This document shows, one piece after another, positions 19,838 through 29,498 of a stretch of 64,000 nucleotides of DNA. The notes under the pieces are model-generated. The model saw only the letters and a program-made list of their open reading frames with translations. It was not told the DNA's origin and searched no databases. The position numbers were made by a program, and so were the translations under genes. The stretch is from Rhynchonema sp. JSB1_4 (taxonomy: Eukaryota; Nematoda; Chromadorea; Monhysterida; Xyalidae), in contig JASAMV010002173.1 of assembly GCA_030248065.1 (NCBI GenBank), positions 1-64,000 of the forward strand, given 5' to 3'. How positions within the stretch are numbered: position 1 is the first letter of the stretch; the number at the start of each line of letters is the position of its first letter.

Positions 19838-20305
19838 ATGTTGATCCCTGCAGATGAAGAAGAAGCAGTGCGCCAGTTCCTTGAGGACAAAAAGCGGAAG
19901 GAGATTGAGCTCCTGGATCAAGTGTTCATGGAGGTTATGGGCCCTTTGCTGAGTGCAACAATCAGTGACAAAAGCTGGGAGCTATGCAAAGGATGTCGCA
20001 AATGTAGCTCGTTTGCTGATGACCATATCTGCAACTATCCGCCTTCAACTTACATCAACAAACATGGACACGTGCTCGGGGAAGCCACAAACCTAGGTTC
20101 AGCATGGGAAGAATTCTGCACCAGGGCCTTCAGCTCTAGTATCAGTCATCGTGCGCTCAGTTCGTGGTTTACCAACTACAATACTTTGGCCAACTATATT
20201 TCCTGGAACGCCGTACTGGTTGGAAAGTACATGGATGAACATCACGGTGATTGCGTGAAAGAACCTCCACTGGACTCTCAACCTATCATTGATTACCCAT
20301 ATTGA
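19838..20305 (+). CDS. Accessory protein, CxxC/HxC family
   Basis: 155 aa from the ATG at 19838 (the frame opens at 19772 inside the promoter). Glu/Lys-rich N-terminal helix, LCKGCRKC then DHIC (the family metal-site pattern), then AWEEFCTRAF and SHRALSSWFTNYNTL, which line up with the corresponding blocks of 4651-5115 and 5821-6384. Function unknown. This shows that the family occurs on both sides of the core genes. Confidence 0.7.
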   Translation: MLIPADEEEAVRQFLEDKKRKEIELLDQVFMEVMGPLLSATISDKSWELCKGCRKCSSFADDHICNYPPSTYINKHGHVLGEATNLGSAWEEFCTRAFSSSISHRALSSWFTNYNTLANYISWNAVLVGKYMDEHHGDCVKEPPLDSQPIIDYPY

Positions 20306-20537
20306 TCCGCTTTGTGTGTATCCAAGTGTCACTTAACCGTTTGGGTTACTGTAGCATTCAAATTCAAAACTCAATTTCTCTTTCATTCACTTTTTATTTT
20401 TTCGTCGGGGGTAATTCCGTTCCCTAAATTTACAGCGTGACATGTTCTGTTCTCTTCAATTATGTTTTTTTTCACTTCAGCTGGTCTTATCACCATTATC
20501 GCTTGACAAAAATAAAAACACCAAATATCGACTAAAG

Positions 20538-21819
20538 ATGGCCGATGCAGCGCAGGAGCAGTCTCCCAAGAACTTGGTGCTGAAGACGTTGAACGCTGAT
20601 GTCAGTTCCCCTTTCATTTTTTTTCAAAATACTGGGTAAAAATAATGAAACCAATTTTTTTCAAGGTTTCATCTATGGAGCTATCTGTTGGCGTCCGCAC
20701 CGCATCAGGCGATCTGGTATCGGTGGTCAGTTCCGTTTGTTAACATTTTATTTTTGTGCCTCGTTTTCTCCATGCTAATCCCTCCCATTACAGAAAGTTC
20801 CTCGCGTCGAGGCTGCTGTGTGTAGCGACAAGACGACGATGCTGCTTCACATGGGAAGCCAGCCAGTCGGGCATCTGGAGGTCACAAAGGTGGTTGAAGC
20901 GCTCGATCTACCGATACCAAAGACCCCCACTGTCAAGCCGTCACAATCCGTTCACCATCTACGGTATTACCTTTCAAATTTTTTTATGTTCGCTGAAGAA
21001 ATTGACAATCGTTTATTTTTGCAGAAATGTTGTGCCCCGCGAAGCGTATTTGGAGCTCAGCAAACTCGTGATGAAGGTGCCCGGACTGCAAGATCACTGT
21101 CATCAACTTCTGGCAGCTGTCGATCGAGCCAAACACCTGGCGCAGACGAAAGAACGAACAAAGCGCTTGCGTGTAGGTTTCGTGTTTTCTCGGTTTTAAT
21201 GTTCCTCGCCGAGAAACACAGTTTCCAAACATTTGCAGGATGTTGGTGATGCAAGCAACGACGAGATTGTGATCAGCGAGGACGGCGCGACCGACAACAA
21301 AGTGGTGGTGATCGGCACTGAATCTGTGCCTATCAAACTGGTAATCGTTCATATTCTTCTCTTTTTGGGCTTTTTCATTCCGCAAACCATGTTGTTAAGG
21401 TGCAACCGCCCCACAGTCGCGATCCGGTGTTGCCCACGTTTGCACAACGGCGATACAAAGGCGACTCATTCGTTAGTTAATTTTGGGATATTCTTTACAA
21501 CAGAAGTTTCGGCACTCAAAATTTCAGGTTGTCAAACAAATCTGCTGTGTGGCTGGTGAAGAACAGGGTCCACGTCCTATTGATCTGGTAAGTTTAAATT
21601 AAAATCATTTTCTTTCCGCTAAGTTATGCACAAAACTTTGCAGGAGATGGACAAGGTGTCGGTTCCTCCCGATCAGGTGTTCGACCAGGAACAGTTCTTC
21701 AAAGAGGTATTTTTCTCTGGTTTCAAATTTTTACCCGTATAAAAGTCACCCGTATTCTTTTCCAGGCCGAGGCCGAGCTGCTGTCGGCCGACGATGATCA
21801 AAAGGAGAATTTTGATTGA
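20538..21819 (+). CDS. Nine-exon gene of unknown function (260 aa)
   Basis: Exons 20538-20600, 20666-20716, 20794-20963, 21025-21172, 21239-21340, 21400-21471, 21528-21587, 21644-21706, 21766-21819; all introns are GT-AG and the 783 nt stay in phase to a TGA. The product is hydrophilic: SVGVRTASGDL, a DKTTMLLHMG segment, helices around YLELSKLVMKV and KHLAQTKERTKRL, then an acidic tail (VISEDGATDN, SADDDQKENF). No family recognised. Its heavily split structure and GC-richer codons differ from the intron-free element 1 genes around it, so it may be captured host DNA. Confidence 0.7.
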
Positions 21820-21879
21820 GGGTTGGTTTGTTTGCTCTTTTATTAATTTTCCATCCCTTAATCTTGACATTTTTGCAGG

Positions 21880-22130
21880 TCAACACACGATTATCTCCGT
21901 AACACGGTTGTGGCGCTTTTTTCTCAGAAAAAAAATGGTAAAAATGTGGGTTGGTATGGCTGCGGGCTTTTAATTTTTGTTCCTCGCTCCCAAAAAACAT
22001 GCCGTTTTTTCAGATCAACACACGATTATCTCTGTAAAATGGTTGTGGCGCTTTTTTCTCGAAAAAAATGGTAAAAATGTTGGTTGGTTTGGCTACGGGC
22101 TTTTAAGTTTTGTTTCTCAATCCTAAAAAA
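21880..22130. repeat. Tandem duplication, about 126-bp unit x2
   Basis: The block starting GTCAACACACGATTATCTC (about 21880) is repeated from about 22014 with small differences (CCGTAACACGG versus CTGTAAAATGG). Both contain CTTTTTTCTC-AAAAAAATGG inverted stretches. Confidence 0.65.
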
Positions 22131-22132
22131 CA

Positions 22133-22204
22133 TGAAAGTTTTCAGATTTGTTTCGCTCAATTTGGTCATTTGTTGTTATGCTTTGAATCTGGTCATTTTG
22201 TCAG
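22133..22204 (+). CDS. Possible orphan signal-peptide exon
   Basis: An ATG opens a 24-codon hydrophobic stretch (MKVFRFVSLNLVICC...) that ends at a good donor (TCAG/GTGAGT). No matching next exon is recognised before 22.5 kb. It could be the first exon of a secreted or membrane protein, or chance. Confidence 0.3.
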
Positions 22205-22498
22205 GTGAGTGTCTTATATTTCAGCCTTTCAACTTTCACAACGCAAAAAAGTGTTCACTTTTTCAGTAATCTCACCGCACTTGTCATGTTGAAATGAAGA
22301 TCTGAATATTTGCTCACTATCATTGTAATATCTGTCTAAAATTGTTATTGCTTGTCAAAATATCGCATGTTTAAGTAAAAAATTGTGTATTTATGCTGGG
22401 GTAATTCAGTTCGGCCTTTACTGGTTTCATCCAGTACGATATCTCCACAAAATTTATCGAAAACCGCTTTGATTTTCAGCTAGATACGTCAAATTTAC
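22205..22498. other. No gene seen
   Basis: AT-rich spacer between the orphan exon and the right arm of element 1. Confidence 0.5.
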
Positions 22499-22623
22499 AC
22501 AGAATTGTGTTTTGTACACTGTTTTCCCTGATTCATCAAGGGCACACTGTTTTTCATCGTCCCACCCTGATTCATCAAGGTAACATGTGATTAACCCTGA
22601 ATTTCCCTGATTCAGGGATTTTC

Positions 22624-22652
22624 CCACCGTGGACCACCGTGGTCCACCGTGG
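22624..22652 (+). promoter_or_regulatory. Accessory promoter, three phased CCACCGTGG
   Basis: CCACCGTGG at 22624, 22634 and 22644 (10-bp steps). The TATA position reads AGTACATAAAC here, a damaged TATATAAAC compared with the copy at 28017. Confidence 0.7.
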
Positions 22653-22748
22653 TCGTGCCCCCCTAATAGTACATAAACGAGTCATTTTTGACAGTCTGAC
22701 TTTGTTTTTACCTGCCCATCATCTTCTCTTCACTCTCTACAATCAAGG

Positions 22749-23126
22749 ATGGAGAAATTCGTTCTGCCTGATGAGATCGAGATCGTCGACCGATTCGTCT
22801 ATCGCGTAGCTCAAAACGGGGTGAAGGCAGCTTTGCGTGCGATGCGTGAGATCTACAGTGACAAGGCAGTCATCGCAGCACGTCGTTGGTGCGATGTTTT
22901 CAACGCCGGCACCACTCTGACCGCTGATCCAGACAAAGTCTGGTACGACGCTCGCATCCGCAAAGAGGTCTACCACATGTTGACGCCGGAGGAGCGCAAG
23001 CAATTGCAAATGAAATGGGCGTCCTCTCTGTTAGTGGATGGCACAATGGGTCAGCGAGGCTGGTCAATGCTGTTGGCCCTGCACCCTTCGGCTGCAGACA
23101 TGTTCGTCTGCGCTTTTGGACAGTAA
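22749..23126 (+). CDS. Accessory protein of unknown function, copy 1
   Basis: 125 aa, mostly helical, not recognised. Features are RALRAMREIYSDKAVIA-like basic helices, VWYDARIRKEVYHML, and a C-terminal block QMKWASSLL...GQRGWSMLLALH that may be a distant match to the W-x-x-F...S-x-R...W block of the CxxC/HxC family, but the Cys motif is absent. Near-identical to 28099-28476. It has the shared CCACCGTGG promoter and ends 43 bp before a histone-like stem-loop. Confidence 0.7.
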   Translation: MEKFVLPDEIEIVDRFVYRVAQNGVKAALRAMREIYSDKAVIAARRWCDVFNAGTTLTADPDKVWYDARIRKEVYHMLTPEERKQLQMKWASSLLVDGTMGQRGWSMLLALHPSAADMFVCAFGQ

Positions 23127-23168
23127 ACTGCTGTCCTCTGGACTTCGGTCCACTTACCCAAACCCAAC

Positions 23169-23184
23169 GGCCCTCTTCAGGGCC
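23169..23184 (+). terminator. Histone-mRNA-like 3' stem-loop with ACCCA
   Basis: GGCCCT-CTTC-AGGGCC followed by ACCCA at 23185-23189; this copy has the exact metazoan histone flank. It lies 43 bp after the stop of 22749-23126. Confidence 0.75.
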
Positions 23185-23262
23185 ACCCAATAACAACCAT
23201 GCCTGACGAATCAGGGAAAATACAAAAAAAATATGTAAACACTGACCTTCTTTTGCAGCAAA

Positions 23263-23782
23263 ATGTTCAATCAGCTTCTGCTGCTGTGTGTCGTCTCCGG
23301 CGCTGCGGCCACATTATGCCATGTGTGCCTCCGCCGTGGTGAAACAGCCGTTTGCTATTCAATACCGAACAACACATTCGACAACACAGTGCGAAATCTA
23401 CAACTCATAAATGTATCACACTGCCCTGCGCTCAAGGAAATGTCGGCGATGATGCCGAACTTGGCATCGTATGGTCTGCATCCAGGTGGGTGATGTTTCA
23501 CTAACATCCAAAAGAATTTCTTTCCTACTCTGAATAAGGTGCCCACCTATTAGCTCCAATGCTTTCTCTTAATTTTCATTAAAAAATGCATCCCAGACAC
23601 CCACCAGTCTCCCTATCCTGTTTTCTTAATTTTCAGTAAAAAATGCATTACAGACACCCACCATTCTCCCAAACTCGACCGTCGCATCGGTGCATGAAAC
23701 ATCAACGAGCAACACAGCAGTTCGTGTTTCGATCATCATCATCGCGTCTGCCGCCTTGATCGTGGTGATCATAATGATTTGA
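23263..23782 (+). pseudogene. Small type I membrane protein, copy 1 (frameshifted)
   Basis: Exons 23263-23485 and 23654-23782. Compared with the intact copy at 28611-29157, one extra T at about 23475 shifts the frame before the splice site, and a base lost near 23780 creates an early stop that removes the cytoplasmic tail. The signal peptide (MFNQLLLLCVVSGAAA), Cys-rich ectodomain and transmembrane helix are otherwise recognisable. Confidence 0.7.
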
Positions 23783-24109
23783 AAACCAAAAATGTGCTTG
23801 ATGCCGTCTAATTTCGTTCAAACCGTAAATTAGTGTTGTGCGCCTAGATTGCAGCGAAAATATAAAAAACAGGTGCGTTGAGGGGGGTTAATTTTTATGT
23901 GCAAACATAAATAACTCAACAGCAAACATAACACACACAAAACACGGCACGACAGGACAGTGAAACATCAGATCACATCAACGAGACATCACATGCATTC
24001 ACGGACGCGACAGCAAGCAGTTAGTGCGAGGGTGAAGTCTGGAAAATAGTAGATATTTTGAAGCATAACGCCGGTAGGGAATCTGGATCGCATTTTGAAG
24101 CCACCACTC

Positions 24110-24153
24110 GGGTAATGTACCTGGATCGCTTTTGCGATCCAGGTACATTACCC
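24110..24153. other. Perfect hairpin, 20-bp arms (right)
   Basis: Same hairpin as 3927-3970 in opposite orientation, loop TTTT. The next 11 bases (AAACTACTCAT) are the last shared with the left arm. Confidence 0.9.
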
Positions 24154-24164
24154 AAACTACTCAT

Positions 24165-27100
24165 TTCGGATGCAGTCCAAGTAGCACCGAACCCGGTCGG
24201 CGGTTCCAACTCAGTGTACTCCTGTGCGTACAACGAGGGATCGTTCAGTGCGCGACCTCGTCCCAATCCATCGTCATATGTAATGTGGTCGACGCGCATT
24301 TCGGCGACGCCTGTGGCAGGCCTCGACGTTGCGTGCGACCTCGTTCGGCACGTTCTTGATCTCGCTGTCGCAGCTCTTCGCGCAGCGTGCGATTTTCAGC
24401 TTGTTCCTGTTCCACACGCTGCCACTGAGCAGCGTCCGGTCGACGTATTGTACCTCTCTGTCGAGCAGCCATCTGGTCCTCAATCGGCTGACGCTCTGGC
24501 GTCGAGCCACCGGAATCGGTTCGACGCGATCGACGCGACCGTTTCGGTTGTTGTTGTGACGAGCGCGACTCAGATCGCGAACTCGATCGACGCTCCGATT
24601 TCAGAGAACCGCTGCGACTTCTGTCTTCCTCCTCCTCACCAATTTGGGGCCGACTCGGCACCCGACGCGGCGGAGCCTCGTCAATCTCGATTATGTTACC
24701 GAGACGTGTCGTCCAGTCATCGACAGCATTCAGACCAAACTGATGCTGCAGTTTGTCTTTCTCTTTGTCGCACATTTCCTTCTAGCGTCGCAAGATTCCT
24801 GGCCAGAATTTTCCGTCGATACTGGTATTACGTACCTTTCGCTCGGAATCAGACGTTGGCATCAGTTCGAGTGGCACTGACCATTTGTATTCTTCGAACT
24901 GTGCGTCCCACCACAATTTCACCTGCAGATCAGGCAACAGGTACAGATGATTCTCTTGGAATATCGCACCGCATGCCAATCGCACCATCTGGCCGGCACT
25001 GTTTTCACCGAACAGTTGCACATGATCTTTCGATTCACAGCAGTTGTTGAAATTGTGACCTGTCTGACCACAACAGCCACAATTCCACTTGTTTTCTTCA
25101 TCGGACTTTGCATGCGGCCACCACAAGTCCAGATTCGGCACGCCAGCAGGTTCGTTTTTGAAATTCCAACGGTCCTCTGGGTTCGGATGTGCGATAGCCC
25201 AGGCCGGAAACAGATCCAGGTAGTCCACAAACGCGAGTTTCGTACCCTCGATCGTTTGCGACACGGTTATCGGGTATGAGCCTTTGGCTTCATGGTATGC
25301 CTTGGCCACCGCGATCAAGTCACCGTTATCACATTTGTGTTCCGACGTGTTCAACGTATACTGTTTGTTTTTGTACAAACATGCGTTGGAAATTCCCATC
25401 ATTGTTGTCAAAGAACGGTACAGGTCCAGATCCTCCTGCGAGATCAGACCAGCGGCCGGTTCATTCGTCACCACACGAGCCCAGATCGAACCGAAACCAA
25501 AGTAGCGTTTCGGACGACCACATTTCTCGTACGATGTGTGCTCTCCGTGTTCCGGCACTCCAGCACACTTGACTTGACGCATGGCGCCGTTCAGACCATC
25601 ATGTACGATAGGGTCGGCACAATGATCATCGTTGCACACAGTCTTTTGTGGATCCTCCAATGGTTTGTAGCAACGACGGCACAACAACAGCGCATTCAAA
25701 ATAGCGCATGCGTTGGATGGCAGATTGTCGTACCATGCATCACTGTGCATGCGTGGTGTCGGCATTGGCCAACATTTCAACCATCCCCAGCGATCGGCAC
25801 GCGTTCGGTAATTTCACGCTTGGCGTGTTTCACAACCGGATGCTTTGCATCAGCAACCGCAGGCAACACTGGTTCGTCCCGTGGTGGAACTTGCTCCAGT
25901 TCAATTTCCGGTTGTTGGTCCATCGGTTGGTTCGCGCCGGACACGGTGGCATGCTCTATAGCCGATGTCACCTGCTCCAACTGAATCTGAACGCTGCGTT
26001 TTGCGATAGCAGCTGGATGTTCAGTCGCCTCAAGCAGTTGGCTGGTATGTGTTGTCGTCCCAGAAGTCGATGGTTGACTGGCAGCAGCCAACTCATATTC
26101 CGCCAATTTGGTCTGCAGGTCCTCAATGATTGTCTTCTGCTGTTCGATTTCAGCCTTGGCCTGCATCAGCTGTTCACATTCGACCATGTGCAACGATTTG
26201 TACGTTGCCAGGTTCACCTCGATCATTTCAACCAAGCCGGCAGGGTTTTCAACGCCGAATTTCCTGCACATTTCGGTGGCCCAACGAAGAGCAATGACAG
26301 CCGGGTCATTGTCTTCACTCAGCAGTCGTTGTTGCACGTAGTCAGTCAGCAGTGGGTATATGAACTCCACGAACTGCTGATGTGCAGGCGATGCACCATC
26401 CCATGCGTCCATTATTGGCTGGTAACTGCTCGGTATGCCGAGTTTCGACTTCAGTTCCTCCTTGGCACGCATGATTGTCTCGATGCGCACCTCTTGACGC
26501 AATTCCATTTTTTCACGAGTCTCACCGGTCGACTCGTGTTTACGCAGCAACTCTATGTAGCGAGTGATCAGACCTCGCAGTGACTCGCGTTGCATGGCCA
26601 CTGAACCGAGTGGTTCATCGGCTGAATCGGAATCGGCCTTCAACATTTCATAGACAAACTCCATCGTGCCGCGTTGCTGCTTCCAATCGTCACACAACAG
26701 TGCGTCCAACATCAGATTGCGAATGCACGGCGGATAGCGTACATACGTTCCTGGCGTATAGTCACGCATCAATGCATAGACGCTCGACTCGAGTTGAGTG
26801 TCGAACTTCTTGCACACCGCGATCATTCGGTTTTTCGCACATTCCAGTCGATAACGCATCATTTCGGACGCGTACCACTTCGACTGCGAGAGATCGCGAT
26901 CGAAAATGATTTCACGTGCGAACATATTGTAGTTCTGCCAATGACCCAGTGCCTTTGAATAGAACTGAGGCGGACGACCTGCCACCTTGTGGACATTGAC
27001 TTTATGTTTCTCGTCCTTCGGGTCACGACGGGACTGATTGTCATCCCATCGAACCGTTGCGGTTTTCACCTGCACAGCAGTCATTTTCTCCGTTTGCTCT

Positions 27101-27857
27101 ATATCGAACGGAATGTAATCGGCCGTCGTTCGATCTTTAGCCAATGTGGTCGGCACAGTCACCTTGGGTAACTCCAGATAGTCTTGACCACTGTTGCCGC
27201 GCATTATCTCAATGTCACTGTAGAATTCGCGCAGATTCAGTGCATAGAAGTCACGTTCGTCCTGAGCCATATCCTCGCTGCCCACGATCGGCAGAACATC
27301 CATTGTGATATGCTCATGGGCCTCTCCGGCACGTATCTTGCAGAACAGGTACTGACGATTCTCCATTTCAATCAGCATCGCGCTCGTAGCACGCTGTTCG
27401 GCAGTTTGACCGTTGAACAGACGTTCACGCAGAACCAGTTGTTCTTCAGAGTTCATGTGCTCATGCATGAGGCCTGGCTCGAGCATGACAGCTTTGTATT
27501 CGCTCATGCTGATCGGCAATCGGCTGTCGTTGCTTTCCATGTCATAGTCGTCCCACACGGTCTTTGGGTCCTTCGGGTCCATGCTGGTGTATTCTGATGC
27601 ATTTTTGCTGATCACCAGCGTTTGTGCCAACATTTCACAGTATTCAGTACTGTGTGACACACAGATCGGCGCAATGAAGTCATGTCGGAACTGAGGTCCG
27701 AAGAACTTCGACTGAAGCCCAATGTAATCAGCCAACAGTTCGTTTATCGGCGGCAGTAGAATTCAGCACCACGCAGAATTTCGGTCTGTTGTTCCCGAAA
27801 CTGCAATGGGCCCGCTGCCCTGGCTTCCTCACATGCCGCCAGAATGCAACATGCAAC
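24165..27857 (-). pseudogene. Long zinc-knuckle / coiled-coil gene, copy B (broken)
   Basis: Two long minus-strand frames (27735 to 25777 and 25780 to 24782) plus shorter ones downstream are pieces of one gene. Order: an N-terminal piece from about 27857 in another frame (AACEEARAAGPLQF), a 650-residue globular and coiled-coil region (DLQTKLAEYELAAA), a Cys-rich region, a CCHC zinc knuckle CGCCGQTGHNFNNC, and an Arg/Ser-rich tail. Against copy A it lacks about 206 bp at 25787/25788, and there are frameshifts near 27757, 24800 and 24200. Function unknown; the zinc knuckle and RS tail suggest nucleic-acid binding. The 5' end is cut at the duplication edge (27857). Confidence 0.65.
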
Positions 27858-27980
27858 AGAATTGTGTTTTTTACACTATTTTCCCTGATTCATCAAGGGC
27901 ACGCTGTTTTTCATCGTCCCACCCTGATTCATCAAGGTAACATGTGATTAACCCTGAATTTCCCTGATTCAGGGATTTTC

Positions 27981-28024
27981 CCACCGTGGACCACCGTGGT
28001 CGTGCCCCCCTAATAGTATATAAA
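27981..28024 (+). promoter_or_regulatory. Accessory promoter, two CCACCGTGG plus TATATAAA
   Basis: CCACCGTGG at 27981 and 27991, then TATATAAA at about 28017-28024, 75 bp before the ATG at 28099. Confidence 0.7.
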
Positions 28025-28098
28025 CGAGTCATTTTTGACAGTCTGACATCATTGTTTTTACCTGCTCATCATCTTCTCTTCACTCTCTACAATCAAGG

Positions 28099-28476
28099 AT
28101 GGAGAAATTCGTTCTGCCTGATGAGATTGAGATCGTCGACCGATTCGTCTATCGCGTAGCTCAAAACGAGGTGAAGGCAGCTTTGCGTGCGATGCGTGAG
28201 ATCTACAGTGACAAGGCAGTCATCGCAGCACGTCGTTGGTGCGATGTTTTCAACGCCGGCACTACTCTGACCGCAGATCCAGACAAGGTCTGGTACGACG
28301 CTCGCATCCGCAAAGAGGTCTACTACATGTTGACGCCGGATGAGCGCAAACAATTGCGAATGAAATGGGCGGCCTCTCTGTTAGTGGATGGTACAATGGG
28401 TCAGCGAGGCTGGTCAATGCTGCTGGCCCTGCACCCTTCGGCTGCAGACATGTTCGTCTGCGCTTTTGGACAGTAA
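28099..28476 (+). CDS. Accessory protein of unknown function, copy 2
   Basis: 125 aa, differs from the 22749 copy by a handful of substitutions (for example NEVKAAL for NGVKAAL, TPDERKQLRMKW for TPEERKQLQMKW). The preserved frame suggests both copies are recent or under selection. This copy keeps an intact TATA box. Confidence 0.7.
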   Translation: MEKFVLPDEIEIVDRFVYRVAQNEVKAALRAMREIYSDKAVIAARRWCDVFNAGTTLTADPDKVWYDARIRKEVYYMLTPDERKQLRMKWAASLLVDGTMGQRGWSMLLALHPSAADMFVCAFGQ

Positions 28477-28518
28477 ACTGCTGTCCTCTGGACTTCGGTC
28501 CACTTACCCAAACCCAAC

Positions 28519-28534
28519 GGCCCTCTTCAGGGCC
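28519..28534 (+). terminator. Histone-mRNA-like 3' stem-loop
   Basis: GGCCCT-CTTC-AGGGCC followed by ACCCC, 42 bp after the stop of 28099-28476. Confidence 0.7.
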
Positions 28535-28610
28535 ACCCCATAACAACCATGCCTGATGAATCAGGGAAAACACAAAAAAAATGTAAACACTGACCTTCTT
28601 TTGCAGCAAA

Positions 28611-29157
28611 ATGTTCAATCAGCTTCTGCTGCTGTGTGTCGTCTCCGGCGCTGCGGCCACACTATGCCATGTGTGCCTCTGCCGTGGTGAAACAGCCGTT
28701 TGTTATTCAATACCGAACAACACATTCGACAACACAGTGCGAAATCTACAACTCATAAATGTGTCACACTGTCCTGCGCTCAAGGAAATGTCGGCGATGA
28801 TGCCGAACTTGGCATCGTATGGCTGCATCCAGGTGGGTGATGTTTCACTAACATTCATAAAATTTCTTTCCTACTCTGAATAAGGTGCCCACCTATTAGC
28901 TCCAATGCTTTCTCTTAATTTCCATTAAAAATGCATCCCAGACACCCACCAGTCTCCCTATCCTGTTTTCTTAATTTTCAGTAAAAAATGCATTACAGAC
29001 ACCCACCATTCTCCCAAACTCGACCGTCGCATCGGTGCATGAAACATCAACGAGCAACACAGCAGTTCGTGTTTCGATCATCATCATCGCGTCTGCCGCC
29101 TTGATCGTGGTGATCATAATGATTTGTAAAACCAAAAATGTGCTTGATGCCGTCTAA
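28611..29157 (+). CDS. Small type I membrane glycoprotein (126 aa), intact copy
   Basis: Exons 28611-28832 and 28999-29157, joined in phase 0. Signal peptide MFNQLLLLCVVSGAAA, a Cys-rich ectodomain (CHVCLCRGETAVCYS...) with N-glycosylation sites at NNT and NVS, a Ser/Thr stalk after the splice (TPTILPNSTVA), one transmembrane helix (VSIIIIASAALIVVIIMI) and a short tail CKTKN. A TTTTGCAG acceptor lies 4 bp before the ATG, so a non-coding 5' exon is likely. The layout resembles a virion surface or accessory receptor protein; no homologue recognised. A similar architecture appears at 52956-53429 in element 2. Confidence 0.7.
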
Positions 29158-29454
29158 TTTCGTTCAAACCGTAAATTAGTGTTGTGCGCCTAGATTGCAG
29201 TGAAAATATAAAAAACAGGTGCGTTGAGGGGGTTAATTTTTATGTGCAAACATAAATAACTCAACGGCAAACATAACACACACAAAACACGGCACGACAG
29301 GACAGTGAAACATCAGATCACATCAACGAGACATCACATGCATTCACGGACACGACAGCAAGCAGTTAGTGCGAGGGTGAAGTCTGGAAAATAGTAGATA
29401 TTTTGAAGCATAACGCCGGTAGGGAATCTGGATCGCACTTTGAAGCCACCACTC

Positions 29455-29498
29455 GGGTAATGTACCTGGATCGCTTTTGCGATCCAGGTACATTACCC
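29455..29498. other. Perfect hairpin, third copy
   Basis: Identical to 24110-24153. It lies between two convergent genes, 300 bp after the membrane protein and 8 bp from the stop codon of the zinc-knuckle gene (TGA at 29506-29508). Confidence 0.9.

Larger units (their letters stand above)
3916..24164 (+). mobile_element. Element 1: Polinton/Maverick (adintovirus-like) provirus
   Basis: A 20.2-kb unit is bounded by inverted arms that stop at matching positions (ATGAGTAGTTT at 3916, AAACTACTCAT ending at 24164). It encodes the full Polinton set in the usual order: PolB, ATPase, two conserved proteins, integrase, two-helix protein, minor capsid, core protein, major capsid, protease. Known Polintons are 15-25 kb, integrate through a retrovirus-type integrase and encode double-jelly-roll capsids. 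All core reading frames are open, so the copy may be recent. No 6-bp target duplication flanks the arms, so the outer limits are uncertain or were rearranged after insertion. Confidence 0.85.
22499..24164. repeat. Right inverted arm of element 1
   Basis: Inverted match to 3916-5400, and direct match (nearly identical) to 27857-29509. It carries an accessory gene, a histone-like stem-loop, a two-exon membrane protein and the hairpin. Confidence 0.8.

Noticed and set aside
24058..25050. A 330-codon + strand open frame
   Set aside because: It is antisense to the Arg/Ser-rich and zinc-knuckle coding sequence; the composition mirrors that strand and it is duplicated only because the gene is duplicated.
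25708..26583. A 291-codon + strand open frame
   Set aside because: Antisense shadow of the coiled-coil region of the minus-strand gene copy B.
22749..28476. The stem-loop-bearing 125-aa proteins as histones
   Set aside because: Despite the histone-like 3' ends, the sequences are not Lys-rich and show no histone-fold signature.
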